NCBI RefSeq assembly: GCF_017308075.1 | Contig: NZ_JAFKFX010000025.1 | Coordinates: 219,056 to 283,055 of the forward strand | DNA from: Allobosea sp. | GTDB taxonomy: Bacteria; Pseudomonadota; Alphaproteobacteria; Rhizobiales; Beijerinckiaceae | Reading direction: 5' to 3' | Length of the DNA stretch: 64,000 nt | Part shown: in pieces, positions 1-8,139 of the stretch | How positions within the stretch are numbered: the first letter of the stretch is position 1 | Layout of the letters: each line of letters opens with the position of its first letter | Notes under the pieces: generated by a model | Databases searched by the model: none | Told to the model about the DNA's origin: nothing | The model's input: only the letters and a program-made list of their open reading frames with translations | Program-made: the position numbers and the translations under genes

Positions 1-276
1 CAGGCCCATGCCGATCACCGCCGGCAGGTCGAGCTTCTGCCCGAACAGGACGAGCGCGATCAGGCTGATCAAGACGATGCCGACGCCCGACCAGATCGCA
101 TAGGCGATGCCGACCGGCATGGTCCGCAATGTCAGCGACAGGAAGTAGAACGCGCTCGCGAAGGCGACCAGCGTGATCAGCGAGGGCACCGGCCGGGTGA
201 ACTGCTCGGACGCCTTCAGCGCCGAGGTGCCGATCACCTCGCTGACAATCGCGAATGCGAGATAAAGATAGCTCAT
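1..276 (-). CDS. SMR family multidrug efflux protein (EmrE-like), 3' end cut by window edge
   Basis: Ninety-two residues are visible and the C-terminus lies outside the window. The protein starts MSYLYLAFAIVSEVIG, and the membrane-embedded glutamate (E13) sits in the AI-x-x-E-V-x-G-T context of the small multidrug resistance family. The later stretch around GIAYAIWSGVGIV and FGQKLDLPA is close to E. coli EmrE, so a proton-coupled exporter of cationic compounds is the best guess. Three hydrophobic segments are visible. Its ATG overlaps the stop codon of the upstream aminotransferase gene by four bases (ATGA), so the two are probably translated together. The true substrate is unknown. Confidence 0.9.
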   Translation of the reverse strand, partial: MSYLYLAFAIVSEVIGTSALKASEQFTRPVPSLITLVAFASAFYFLSLTLRTMPVGIAYAIWSGVGIVLISLIALVLFGQKLDLPAVIGMGL

Positions 277-1457
277 GCGGCCTTGGCGCTCTTGAGGAAC
301 TCGCCCATCCGGCCGAGCGCCCGCTCGATATTCTCCAGCGAGTTGGCATAGGACAGGCGGATATAGCCCTCGCCATGCACGCCGAAATCCGGCCCGCCGA
401 TGGTCGCGACGCCGGTCTCCTCGAGCAGCGCCGAAGCGAGCTTCTTCGCCTTCCAGCCGGTCTGCGAGACATTCGGGAAAGCGTAGAACGCCCCCTTCGG
501 CTCGATACAGGAGACGCCAGGCAGTTCGTTCAGCCCGGCGACGACCGCCTTCCGGCGCCGGTCGAACTCCGCCAGCATCATCGCGACCGCGTCCTGCGGG
601 CCGGTCAGCGCCGCGAGCCCCGCCCATTGCGCCGGCGCGTTGACGCAGGAATGCGAGTTCACCGCGAGCTTGCGGGCATTGTCGTAGAGCGGCTTCGGCC
701 AGATCGAGAAGCCCATGCGCCAGCCGGTCATGGCATAGGTCTTCGACCAGCCATTGAGCAGGATCAGCCGGTCGCGGATTTCCGGATAGCTCAAGAGGCA
801 GACATGCTTCTCGCCGTCATAGAGCATCTGGTCGTAGATTTCATCCGACATCACGGCGACGTGGGGGAAGTTCGCAAGGCCGGCGACGAGCTTGTCGACC
901 TCGGCCTTGGGCGTCACGCCGCCGGTCGGGTTCGCCGGCGAGTTGACGATCAGAAGTCGCGTCTTCGGCGTGATCAGCGACAGCGTCTCCTCGGCCGAGA
1001 AGGCGAAGCCGTTCGCCTCGCGGATCGGCACCGGCACCGGCGTCGCGCCGGTGTACTCGATCATCGAGCGATAGATCGGGAAGCCGGGATCGGGATAGAG
1101 GATCTCGGCGCCGGGCTCGCCGAACATCAGGATCGCCATGAACATGGTGACCTTGCCGCCCGGCACGATCATCACCTCTTCCGGCGAGACGTTCACGGCA
1201 TAGCGCTTGTGCAGATCAGCCGCGACCGCCTCGCGCAGCGGCAGGATGCCATTCGCCGGCGTGTAGCCGTGATGGCCGTCGCGCAGCGCCTTCACCGCCG
1301 CCTCGACGATATGCTCCGGCGTCGGGAAATCCGGCTGGCCGATGCCGAGATTGATGATGTCCTTGCCCTGGCGCTGCAATTCGGTCGCCCGCGCCAGCAC
1401 GGCGAAAGCGTTTTCCTCGCCGATCCGGGCGAAGGATGGGACGACCTGGAGCGTCAT
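273..1457 (-). CDS. Class I/II PLP-dependent aminotransferase
   Basis: A 394-residue fold-type I aminotransferase of the aspartate-aminotransferase-like group. The PLP-binding lysine is K239 in the context WSKTYAMTGWR. The cofactor-binding N176 (NPTGG) and D205 (SDEIY) are present, and a substrate-carboxylate arginine lies in YIRLSYA near the C-terminus. The ATG at 1457 is preceded by AGAGGAAA at good spacing. A longer frame reaching 1652 has no ribosome site and adds a low-complexity head, so I rejected it. The gene is followed by the SMR exporter with a 4-bp overlap. Amino-acid specificity cannot be read from sequence. Confidence 0.93.
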   Translation of the reverse strand: MTLQVVPSFARIGEENAFAVLARATELQRQGKDIINLGIGQPDFPTPEHIVEAAVKALRDGHHGYTPANGILPLREAVAADLHKRYAVNVSPEEVMIVPGGKVTMFMAILMFGEPGAEILYPDPGFPIYRSMIEYTGATPVPVPIREANGFAFSAEETLSLITPKTRLLIVNSPANPTGGVTPKAEVDKLVAGLANFPHVAVMSDEIYDQMLYDGEKHVCLLSYPEIRDRLILLNGWSKTYAMTGWRMGFSIWPKPLYDNARKLAVNSHSCVNAPAQWAGLAALTGPQDAVAMMLAEFDRRRKAVVAGLNELPGVSCIEPKGAFYAFPNVSQTGWKAKKLASALLEETGVATIGGPDFGVHGEGYIRLSYANSLENIERALGRMGEFLKSAKAA

Positions 1458-1679
1458 GGCGGTTTCCTCTTGCGCTTGTTGTCGCACCCGTCCCGCAGGC
1501 CGGGCCGGCCTTGTCCATCTGTCTTGGCCGCAAAGCCGCGCCCGGGCAAGCCTGCTCTCGGCCCCCGCATCTGCGCCCCTCGCCGGGCTGGGCCGCATTT
1601 GGAACACTTGCAAACTGCGCCGCCGCGACCTTTGCTGGTGCCGGGCGTGCATTGGCGATTGGCAGGCCGCTCAAAGCTG

Positions 1680-1696
1680 CTGTATGCAGAATACAG
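1680..1696. promoter_or_regulatory. Inverted repeat, possible operator
   Basis: CTGTAT and ATACAG form perfect 6-bp arms around a 5-base spacer in an otherwise GC-rich spacer between divergent genes. The TGTAT-N-ATACA form is common among GntR-family operators. The regulator is not identified. Confidence 0.35.
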
Positions 1697-1746
1697 TAGC
1701 AACGGCAAGTGCGCTTGCCGTGCTGCCGTGGCCGGCATGACCTGTC

Positions 1747-1764
1747 GGTCAAATCGATTTAAAG
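1747..1764. promoter_or_regulatory. GATTT-motif site A, putative LacI-type operator
   Basis: An 18-bp window centred on CG with half-sites GGTCAAATC and GATTTAAAG, about 50 bases before the dehydratase start. The left half is identical to that of the site at 18762, and the right half is identical to that of the site at 20701. A central CG is typical of LacI-family operators, and a LacI gene lies at 17619-18713. Confidence 0.5.
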
Positions 1765-1815
1765 ACGATGCCGAAGCGGCTCGAAGGCCGCCTGGCCGCG
1801 AGAGGAAACGACGGG

Positions 1816-3666
1816 ATGGCCAAGAGCCCCACAGGCAAGACGCCGAGCAAGTCTTCGAATGGCAAGAAGCCGGTCCGCAGGATCAAGCCGGAGCAGCTGC
1901 GCTCCAAGGCCTGGTTCGACAACCCCGCCAATGCCGACATGACCGCGCTCTATATCGAGCGCACCATGAATTTCGGCCTGTCGCGCGAGGAGTTGCAGTC
2001 GGGCCGCCCGATCATCGGCATCGCCCAGACCGGCTCCGACATCGCCCCCTGCAACCGCCATCATCTCGAGCTCGCCAGCCGCGTCCGCGACGGCATCCGC
2101 GAAATGGGCGGCGTGCCCTTCGAGTTCCCGATCCATCCGATCCAGGAAACCTGCAAGCGGCCGACCGCCTCGCTCGACCGCAACCTGCAATATCTCAGCC
2201 TAGTCGAGATCCTCTACGGCTACCCGATCGACGGTGTCGTGCTGACGACCGGCTGCGACAAGACCACCCCGGCCCAGATCATGGCGGCTGCGACGGTCGA
2301 CATCCCGGCGATCGCCCTGCCGGGCGGCCCGATGCTGAACGGCGACTTCCGCGGCGAGCGCACCGGCTCGGGCACGATCGTCTGGAAGGCGCGCCAGATG
2401 ATGGCGGCCGGCGAGATCGACTATCGCGGCTTCGTCGACCTCGTCGCCTCCTCGGCACCGTCGGCCGGCCACTGCAACACCATGGGCACGGCCTCGACCA
2501 TGAACGCGCTCGCCGAGGCGATGGGCATGACCCTGCCCGGCGCGGCCGCCATTCCGGCCCCCTATCGTGACCGCTATGAGATGGCCTATCTCACCGGCCG
2601 CCGCATCGTCGAGATGGTCTGGGAGAACCTGATCCCCTCGAAGATCCTGACGCGTGAAGCCTTCGAGAACACCATCGTCATCAATTCGGCGATCGGCGGC
2701 TCGACCAATGCGCCGGTCCATGTCAACGCCATCGCCAAGCATATCGGCGTAGCCCTCGACAACGAGGACTGGACCAAGATCGGCTACGACACGCCGCTCC
2801 TGGTCAACATGCAGCCGGCCGGCGAGTATCTCGGCGAGGACTATTATCGCGCCGGCGGCCTGCCCGCCGTGATCGCCGAGCTGCTCGAGAAGGGCAAGCT
2901 CAAGCCGGCGATCACCGCCAATGGCCGCACCCACGAAGAAAACTGCAAGGGCTTCTTCGCGATCAACCGCGACGTCATCAAGAGCTATGACGAGCCGATG
3001 AAGAAGGAGGCCGGGTTCCTCAACCTCTCCGGCAACCTGTTCGACTCGGCGATCATGAAGACCTCGGTGATCACGCCGGAGTTCCGCAAGCGCTATCTCG
3101 AGAACCCGAAGGACCCGATGGCCTTCGAGGGCCGCGCCATCGTCTTCGACGGGCCGGAGGACTATCACCACCGCATCGACGATCCGGCGCTCGCCATCGA
3201 CGAGCACTGCATCCTGTTCATCCGCGGCGTCGGGCCGATCGGCTATCCGGGCGCGGCAGAGGTGGTGAACATGCGGCCGCCGGATTACCTGATCAAGAAG
3301 GGCGTTTCCGCGCTGGCCTGCGTCGGCGATGGCCGCCAGTCCGGCACCTCGGGCTCGCCCTCGATCCTCAACGCCTCGCCGGAAGCGGCGACCGGCGGCG
3401 GGCTGGCTCTGCTCATCACCGGCGACAAGGTCCGCATCGACCTGAAGAAGCGCACGGCCAACATCCTGATCTCGGATGAGGAGCTGGCGCAGCGCCGGGC
3501 CGAGTTCAAGGCCAATGGCGGCTACAAGTATCCGAAGAGCCAGACCCCCTGGCAGGAGATCCAGCGCAAGATCGTCGGCGAGCTGTCCGAGGGCATGGTT
3601 CTCAAGCCGGCGGTCAAGTACCAGAAGATCCACAAGAAGTTCGGCGTGCCGCGCGACAACCACTGA
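1816..3666 (+). CDS. IlvD/Edd-family sugar-acid dehydratase, XylD (D-xylonate dehydratase)-like
   Basis: A 616-residue Fe-S dehydratase that removes water from an aldonic acid to give a 2-keto-3-deoxy acid. Cysteines expected to hold the cluster are C79 (SDIAPCN), C147 (TTGCDKTTP) and C220 ([11 protein letters not shown]). Several stretches, such as [19 protein letters not shown] and [19 protein letters not shown], match what I remember of Caulobacter D-xylonate dehydratase better than IlvD. The start at 1816 is chosen for AGAGGAAA at 1801-1808; an ATG at 1768 lacks a ribosome site. The first 25 residues are a basic, low-complexity extension. No Weimberg pathway partner (xylX, xylA) is nearby, so the substrate may be another pentonate or hexonate. 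Confidence 0.88.
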   Translation: MAKSPTGKTPSKSSNGKKPVRRIKPEQLRSKAWFDNPANADMTALYIERTMNFGLSREELQSGRPIIGIAQTGSDIAPCNRHHLELASRVRDGIREMGGVPFEFPIHPIQETCKRPTASLDRNLQYLSLVEILYGYPIDGVVLTTGCDKTTPAQIMAAATVDIPAIALPGGPMLNGDFRGERTGSGTIVWKARQMMAAGEIDYRGFVDLVASSAPSAGHCNTMGTASTMNALAEAMGMTLPGAAAIPAPYRDRYEMAYLTGRRIVEMVWENLIPSKILTREAFENTIVINSAIGGSTNAPVHVNAIAKHIGVALDNEDWTKIGYDTPLLVNMQPAGEYLGEDYYRAGGLPAVIAELLEKGKLKPAITANGRTHEENCKGFFAINRDVIKSYDEPMKKEAGFLNLSGNLFDSAIMKTSVITPEFRKRYLENPKDPMAFEGRAIVFDGPEDYHHRIDDPALAIDEHCILFIRGVGPIGYPGAAEVVNMRPPDYLIKKGVSALACVGDGRQSGTSGSPSILNASPEAATGGGLALLITGDKVRIDLKKRTANILISDEELAQRRAEFKANGGYKYPKSQTPWQEIQRKIVGELSEGMVLKPAVKYQKIHKKFGVPRDNH

Positions 3667-3933
3667 TCGCGCCCGCAACGATCGCGACGCCATACAGCGT
3701 CTACGACATCGCCCCGCCCGCGCCACAGCGCCGCGGGGCGATGCTCTTTCAGCCGCGAAGGATGCGTCGTCGGGATACGGGCCCGGGCCGCTCGCGGCGC
3801 CATCCGGCCCGCCTCAGGACACGGCATTCGCATGGCGCATCCCGGCTTGCCCCCCGATGCGGGGCTGCGGGGCTGACAAATCGGCGCAAGAACGACAGTA
3901 TGGCGCCCCTAGACCGTTTTGAAACGATTTAAA
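3667..3933. other. Intergenic spacer
   Basis: GC-rich spacer with no plausible gene. Only its last bases, the site at 3917-3934, look regulatory. Confidence 0.5.
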
Positions 3934-3934
3934 A
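3917..3934. promoter_or_regulatory. GATTT-motif site B
   Basis: Halves TTTTGAAAC and GATTTAAAA around a central CG. The AT-rich site ends on the first base of the following ATG, exactly where a ribosome-binding site would be expected. Confidence 0.45.
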
Positions 3935-4773
3935 TGGCGTACAGCCCGCAGGTCGAGATCTTCCGTAGGCTTCATGAAGCCGGCTGCTTCGTCATGCCCA
4001 ATCCCTGGGACGAAGGCTCGGCGCGTTGGCTGCGCGGACAGGGCTTTCCGGCCCTGGCCTCGACCAGCGCCGGCTTCGCCTTCACCAGGGCCCGCGCCGA
4101 CCAGGACGTGCCGCGCGACATGATGCTGGCGCATCTCGCCGAGCTGGTGAAGGCCGTGCCGGACCTGCCGATCAATGCCGATTTCGAGAACGGCTATGCC
4201 GACACGCCCGACGGCGTCGCCGCCAACGTCAAGCTCTGTATCGCGACCGGCGTAGCCGGCCTCTCGATCGAGGATGCGACCGGCCGCACCGAGGACCCGC
4301 TCTATCCGTTCGAGCTCGCGGTCGAGCGCGTCCGTGCCGCCCGCCGCGCCATCGACGAGACCGGCTCCGGCGCGCTGCTGACCGCCCGGGCCGAGTGCTT
4401 CCTGACCGGCCACCCCGATCCGCTGAACGAGTCGGCGCGCCGCATCAGCGCCTATGCGGAGGCGGGCGCCGACGTGCTCTATGCCCCCGGCCCGAAGACT
4501 GTGGCCGATATCGGCACCATCGTCGCCGCGGCCGGCGGCAAGCCGGTCAATACACTGGTCTATGGCGATTTCGGCCTCAGCGTTTCCGACATCGCCGCGG
4601 CCGGCACCCGCCGGATCTCGATCGGCGGAGCGCTCGCCCGCGCCGCCTGGGCAGCCTTCATCGAGGCCACCCGCCTGATCAAGGACGAGGGCAGTTTTCG
4701 GGGCTTTGCCGGCAATGGCGCCTCCGCCCCGCTCAACCCGTTCTTCCGCGATGATCTGAAGGCACGCTCGTGA
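3934..4773 (+). CDS. Isocitrate lyase / PEP mutase superfamily protein
   Basis: A 279-residue TIM-barrel protein of the PEP mutase and methylisocitrate-lyase-like group. The substrate and Mg-binding motif DFENGY (D83, E85, G87) and the downstream IED (E113, D114) are present. The KKCGH or KRCGH loop carrying the catalytic Cys of true lyases is absent, so isocitrate or methylisocitrate cleavage is unlikely; a C-C or P-C bond reaction on a small 2-oxo acid remains possible. The ATG at 3934 fits the family N-terminus, although a TTG at 3919 is in frame. There is no Shine-Dalgarno sequence. It shares a GTGA overlap with the next gene, the first of a chain of tightly packed small genes. Confidence 0.85.
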   Translation: MAYSPQVEIFRRLHEAGCFVMPNPWDEGSARWLRGQGFPALASTSAGFAFTRARADQDVPRDMMLAHLAELVKAVPDLPINADFENGYADTPDGVAANVKLCIATGVAGLSIEDATGRTEDPLYPFELAVERVRAARRAIDETGSGALLTARAECFLTGHPDPLNESARRISAYAEAGADVLYAPGPKTVADIGTIVAAAGGKPVNTLVYGDFGLSVSDIAAAGTRRISIGGALARAAWAAFIEATRLIKDEGSFRGFAGNGASAPLNPFFRDDLKARS

Positions 4774-5096
4774 GCGGACAACTCCTCATCGCGCCGGAAT
4801 GGCTCGGCTGCAGCGGCCTCTGGCTGGTCGACGCCAAGGGCAAGCGCAAGCCGGTCGACGCCGAGGATGTCGGCCTCTCCGACGATCTTGCCGACCGGCT
4901 CGAAAGCTGGATGGATTCCTTCGACGCGATCTATGACGAGGCCGATGAAGCCGCCTCCGATTTCGGCAACCCGGTCGAGCGGCTCGCCTGGGAAGCCGAA
5001 GGCGCCGCTTTGGCGCAGGCCATCATCGACGAGCTCGGACCGGACTGGGACGTCACCCAGGACCTGAACGGCTGGCGCGAAAAGGCGACGAAATGA
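4770..5096 (+). CDS. Small acidic protein of unknown function
   Basis: A 108-residue, strongly acidic protein rich in D, E and W, with no membrane segment and no motif I recognise. The GTG start overlaps the stop of the PEP-mutase-like gene (GTGA), and its own stop overlaps the next ATG (ATGA). It is therefore very likely a real member of this operon. Residues 30-60 (LADRLESWMDSFDAIYDEADEA) look like one long amphipathic helix. No function is proposed. Confidence 0.75.
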   Translation: MSGQLLIAPEWLGCSGLWLVDAKGKRKPVDAEDVGLSDDLADRLESWMDSFDAIYDEADEAASDFGNPVERLAWEAEGAALAQAIIDELGPDWDVTQDLNGWREKATK

Positions 5097-5770
5097 ACCC
5101 GGTTCTGGACTGGACTCCCCCGCCCTTCCCGCCCGCCAAGGTCCTTGATGGCCGCTATTGCCGGCTCGAACCGATCGATCCGACCCGCCATTTCGACGAG
5201 ATCTGGACGGCAATGGCCGGCCATGACGCGCTCTGGGAGTGGATGCCGGCCCATCCGCCCGAGGACAAGGCGGCCTATGGCGAGTTGCTGGCGACCATGG
5301 TCGCCAAGCCCGGCATCGTGCCCTTCGCCGTAATCGACAAGGCCGACGGCAAGGCCAAGGGCCATCTCTGGCTGATGGAGATCCGCCCCGAGCAGGGCGT
5401 CTTCGAGGTCGGCTACATCACCTACTCGCCGTCCTTGCAGCGCACCCGGGTGGCGAGCGAGGCGATCTATCTCTGCGGCGCCTATGGCTTCTCGCTCGGC
5501 TATCGCCGCTATGAGTGGAAGTGCAACAATCTCAACGAGCCCTCCAAGCGCGCCGCTCTGCGCTTCGGCTTCCAGTATGAGGGGCTTTTCCGCCAGCACA
5601 TGGTGGTCAAGGGCCGCAACCGCGACACCGCCTGGTTCTCGATCACCGATGGCGAATGGCCGAAACGGGCCGAAGCCTTCGAGCGCTGGCTGGCGCCGGA
5701 GAATTTCGATGCGGAAGGCCGGCAGAAGACCTCGCTGACGGATTTCATGAAGCAGGCGAAAGCAGCCTGA
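5093..5770 (+). CDS. GNAT family N-acetyltransferase (RimJ/RimL-like)
   Basis: A 225-residue acetyltransferase of the RimJ/RimL type. The N-terminal stretch GRYCRLEPIDP is typical, a central beta strand reads EVGYITYSPSLQRTRVASEA, and the closing NLNEPSKRAALRFGFQYEG is the usual N-E/PSxxAxxxxGF acetyl-CoA-side signature. The start overlaps the preceding stop codon by four bases, so translation is coupled. Its target, protein N-terminus or small molecule, cannot be read here. Confidence 0.9.
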   Translation: MNPVLDWTPPPFPPAKVLDGRYCRLEPIDPTRHFDEIWTAMAGHDALWEWMPAHPPEDKAAYGELLATMVAKPGIVPFAVIDKADGKAKGHLWLMEIRPEQGVFEVGYITYSPSLQRTRVASEAIYLCGAYGFSLGYRRYEWKCNNLNEPSKRAALRFGFQYEGLFRQHMVVKGRNRDTAWFSITDGEWPKRAEAFERWLAPENFDAEGRQKTSLTDFMKQAKAA

Positions 5771-5771
5771 C

Positions 5772-6218
5772 ATGTCGCTGCGCCGCGCCTCGACGGACGA
5801 TATCCCGGCGATCGCCGCGCTGACCGAGGCTGCCTATCTGCCGAATGAGAGCATCATCGGCGTGCCCTCGCTGCCGCGCATCGCCGACTATCATCAGGTG
5901 CTGGCGGGGCATGAAGTCTGGCTCGCCGAAACCGGCGCAGAGCTCGACGGCGTCCTGGTGCTCGAGGAGGAGCCGGCGAAGTTCACGCTCTGGAGCATCG
6001 CCGTGGCGCCGGCCGCCGCAGGCCGGAAGATCGGCTCGACCTTGATGAATTTCGCTGAGGAGAGGGCCCGAGCGCTCGGCCACGACGCCATCCACCTCTA
6101 TACCCATGCCAGGCTTGCCGAGCGCATCGGCTGGTATGAGCGGCTGGGCTACCAGACCACACATTTCGAGGATCTGCCGGACCGCCGGCTGATCCATATG
6201 CGCAAGAACCTCCGATAG
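5772..6218 (+). CDS. GNAT family N-acetyltransferase
   Basis: A compact 148-residue single-domain GNAT. The acetyl-CoA loop appears as IAVAPAAAGRKIGSTLMNFAEERA and the C-terminal GWYERLGYQTTHFED closes the fold. It begins one base after the stop of the other acetyltransferase, so both are in one transcript with the unknown acidic protein. The two GNATs share no obvious similarity beyond the fold and are not a simple duplication. Substrate unknown. Confidence 0.88.
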   Translation: MSLRRASTDDIPAIAALTEAAYLPNESIIGVPSLPRIADYHQVLAGHEVWLAETGAELDGVLVLEEEPAKFTLWSIAVAPAAAGRKIGSTLMNFAEERARALGHDAIHLYTHARLAERIGWYERLGYQTTHFEDLPDRRLIHMRKNLR

Positions 6219-6243
6219 TCGGAAAGTACAAGGAAGAAGCACA

Positions 6244-6990
6244 ATGGCTGGACGTTTGAAGGGCAAGGTTGCGGTCGTCACCGCGGCTGGACAGGGCATT
6301 GGCCGCGCGATCGCCGAGGCCTTCGTCGCCGAGGGCGCGACCGTCTGGGCGACCGACAAGGACGTCGCCTTGCTCGAGGGCATTCCGAAGGCCAAGAAGC
6401 GCAAGCTCGACGTGCTCTCGACCAAGGCGGTCGAGGCCTTCGCCGAAAAGGTCGGCACCATCGACATCCTCGTCAACGCCGCCGGCTTCGTGCATCACGG
6501 CACCGTGCTGGAATGCGACGACAAGGCCTGGGAGTTCTCCTTCGACCTCAACGTCAAGTCGATGCACCGCACGATCAAGGCCTTCGTCCCCGGCATGCTC
6601 GCCGCCGGCAAGGGCTCGATCGTCAACATCGCCTCGGGCGCCGGCTCGGTGCGCGGCATCCCGAACCGCTATGTCTACGGCGCGACCAAGGCGGCGGTGA
6701 TCGGCCTGACCAAGGCGGTCGCGGCGGACTACATCAAGAAGGGCATCCGCTCGAACGCGATCTGCCCCGGCACGATCCAGTCGCCCTCGCTCGACCAGCG
6801 CATCATCGAGCTCGCCAAGGTTACGAACACGACCGAGGCCCAGGCGCGCCAGGCCTTCATCGATCGCCAGCCCATGGCCCGTCTCGGCACCGCCGAGGAG
6901 ATCGCCTGGCTCGCCGTCTATCTCGCTTCCGACGAGGCGAGCTACACCACCGGCCAGATCCACCTCGCCGATGGCGGCTTCGCGCTCTGA
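6244..6990 (+). CDS. SDR family oxidoreductase, DHRS6 / 2-keto-3-deoxy-L-fuconate dehydrogenase-like
   Basis: A 248-residue classical short-chain dehydrogenase. The cofactor motif TAAGQGIG is at 13-20, NAAG at 78-81, the catalytic serine at about S131 and Y145-x3-K149. The acidic residue D38 after the second strand favours NAD over NADP. The compact form with the IPKAKKRKLDV loop resembles the DHRS6 subgroup, which includes bacterial 2-keto-3-deoxyfuconate dehydrogenases. That would fit downstream of a sugar-acid dehydratase such as the one at 1816. This link is an inference from context. The ATG is preceded by AAGGAAG. Confidence 0.88.
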   Translation: MAGRLKGKVAVVTAAGQGIGRAIAEAFVAEGATVWATDKDVALLEGIPKAKKRKLDVLSTKAVEAFAEKVGTIDILVNAAGFVHHGTVLECDDKAWEFSFDLNVKSMHRTIKAFVPGMLAAGKGSIVNIASGAGSVRGIPNRYVYGATKAAVIGLTKAVAADYIKKGIRSNAICPGTIQSPSLDQRIIELAKVTNTTEAQARQAFIDRQPMARLGTAEEIAWLAVYLASDEASYTTGQIHLADGGFAL

Positions 6991-7120
6991 GGCGCCTTCC
7001 ACTCGGCTGGAAACAGCCGAGCGGAAATCACTCCTGCCAGGTCAATAAGTCGAGCCTGTTCGGATCGCTGAGAGTAGCTTTCCTCTTTGCCGAACAGGCT
7101 CCGGCAATCGGAGCGACGCC

Positions 7121-8113
7121 ATGCATGTCCTGATCACCGGCGCCAGCGGCATGATCGGCCAGCGCCTTGCCGCGCGCCTGGCGCGCGAAGGCGCCTGCAA
7201 TGATCGGCCGATCTCGCGCCTGACCCTGACCGATGTCGTCGCTCCACCAAGGCCGACCGGCTTTTCCGGAGAGATCGAGACCCGTACCGAGGATGCCGGC
7301 GACCCAGCAGTCGCTGCTGCGCTCGCGGCTCTGCGGCCCGACCTCGTCTTCCACCTCGCCGCGATCATCTCCGGCGAGGCGGAACGCGATTTCGACAAGG
7401 GCTATCGCATCAACCTCGACGGCATGCGCAACCTCTTGGAGGCGATCCGGCAGGAGGGCATCCGCAACGGGCCTTACGTCCCCAAGCTGGTCTTCTCCTC
7501 GTCGAGCGGGATCTTCGGCGCCCCCTTCCCGGCTTCGATCTCGGACGAATTCCACGTCACGCCGCTGACCAGCTACGGCACCCAGAAGGCGATCGGCGAA
7601 CTCCTGCTCGCCGACTATGCACGCCGCGGGCTCGTTGAGGGCGTCGGCGTCCGCTTCCCCTCGATCGTGATCCGTCCGGGCAAGCCCAATGCCTCGGCCG
7701 GCGGCTTCTTCTCCGGCATCATCCGCGAGCCGCTGCAGGGGCTGGAGGCGCTGCTGCCGGTCGAGGACAGCGTGCTCTTCAGCCATGCCAGCCCGCGTTC
7801 GGCCGTGGGCTTCCTGATCCATGCCGCCGGCCTCGGCCGCGAACAGCTCGGCCCGCGCATCAATCTGAGCATGCCCGGCGTCTGCGTCACCGTCGGCGAG
7901 CAGATCGAAGCGCTGCGCCGGATCGCCGGCGACAAGGCGGTGAAGCTGATCCGGCGCGCGCCCGACAAGGCGGCCTCCGATATCGTCAAGGGCTGGCCGA
8001 CCCGCTTCGACGCCGCCCGCGCCATCGCTCTCGGCTTCAAGGCCGAGAAGGATTTCGACGAGATCATCCGCATCCATATCGAGGACGACCTCGGCGGCCA
8101 TCTCCCCAACTGA
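7121..8113 (+). CDS. denD: NAD-dependent epimerase/dehydratase family, D-erythronate dehydrogenase-like (copy 1)
   Basis: A 330-residue extended SDR. Its N-terminus has GASGMIG (7-13), the catalytic triad is a serine near 127-129 with Y152 and K156 (SYGTQKAIGELLL), and the middle reads GEAERDFDKGYRINLDG. This is the DenD/SDR_e8 type that oxidises D-erythronate at C2 in the four-carbon sugar-acid pathways. The rest of that pathway (OtnK kinase, OtnC decarboxylase, OtnI isomerase) is not in the window, so the true substrate may be another aldonate. The next gene is a paralogue in tandem. Confidence 0.8.
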   Translation: MHVLITGASGMIGQRLAARLAREGACNDRPISRLTLTDVVAPPRPTGFSGEIETRTEDAGDPAVAAALAALRPDLVFHLAAIISGEAERDFDKGYRINLDGMRNLLEAIRQEGIRNGPYVPKLVFSSSSGIFGAPFPASISDEFHVTPLTSYGTQKAIGELLLADYARRGLVEGVGVRFPSIVIRPGKPNASAGGFFSGIIREPLQGLEALLPVEDSVLFSHASPRSAVGFLIHAAGLGREQLGPRINLSMPGVCVTVGEQIEALRRIAGDKAVKLIRRAPDKAASDIVKGWPTRFDAARAIALGFKAEKDFDEIIRIHIEDDLGGHLPN

Positions 8114-8139
8114 TCAATCAGACAATCGAGGAAACACCC

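Larger units (their letters stand above)
1458..1815. other. Divergent intergenic region
   Basis: Promoter region between the aminotransferase (minus) and the dehydratase (plus). It holds two operator-like sites, listed separately at 1680-1696 and 1747-1764. I see no convincing small gene; the frames that cross it are GC-driven. Confidence 0.6.

Noticed and set aside
255-2570. 771-codon open frame on the plus strand
   Set aside because: It runs antisense to the aminotransferase and out of frame with the dehydratase. Its composition (long R, G and D runs) is that of a GC-driven shadow.
4770-6218. A GNAT-type toxin-antitoxin pair
   Set aside because: The acetyltransferases lack the short DUF1778-type DNA-binding partner, and the acidic protein has no antitoxin-like DNA-binding motif.
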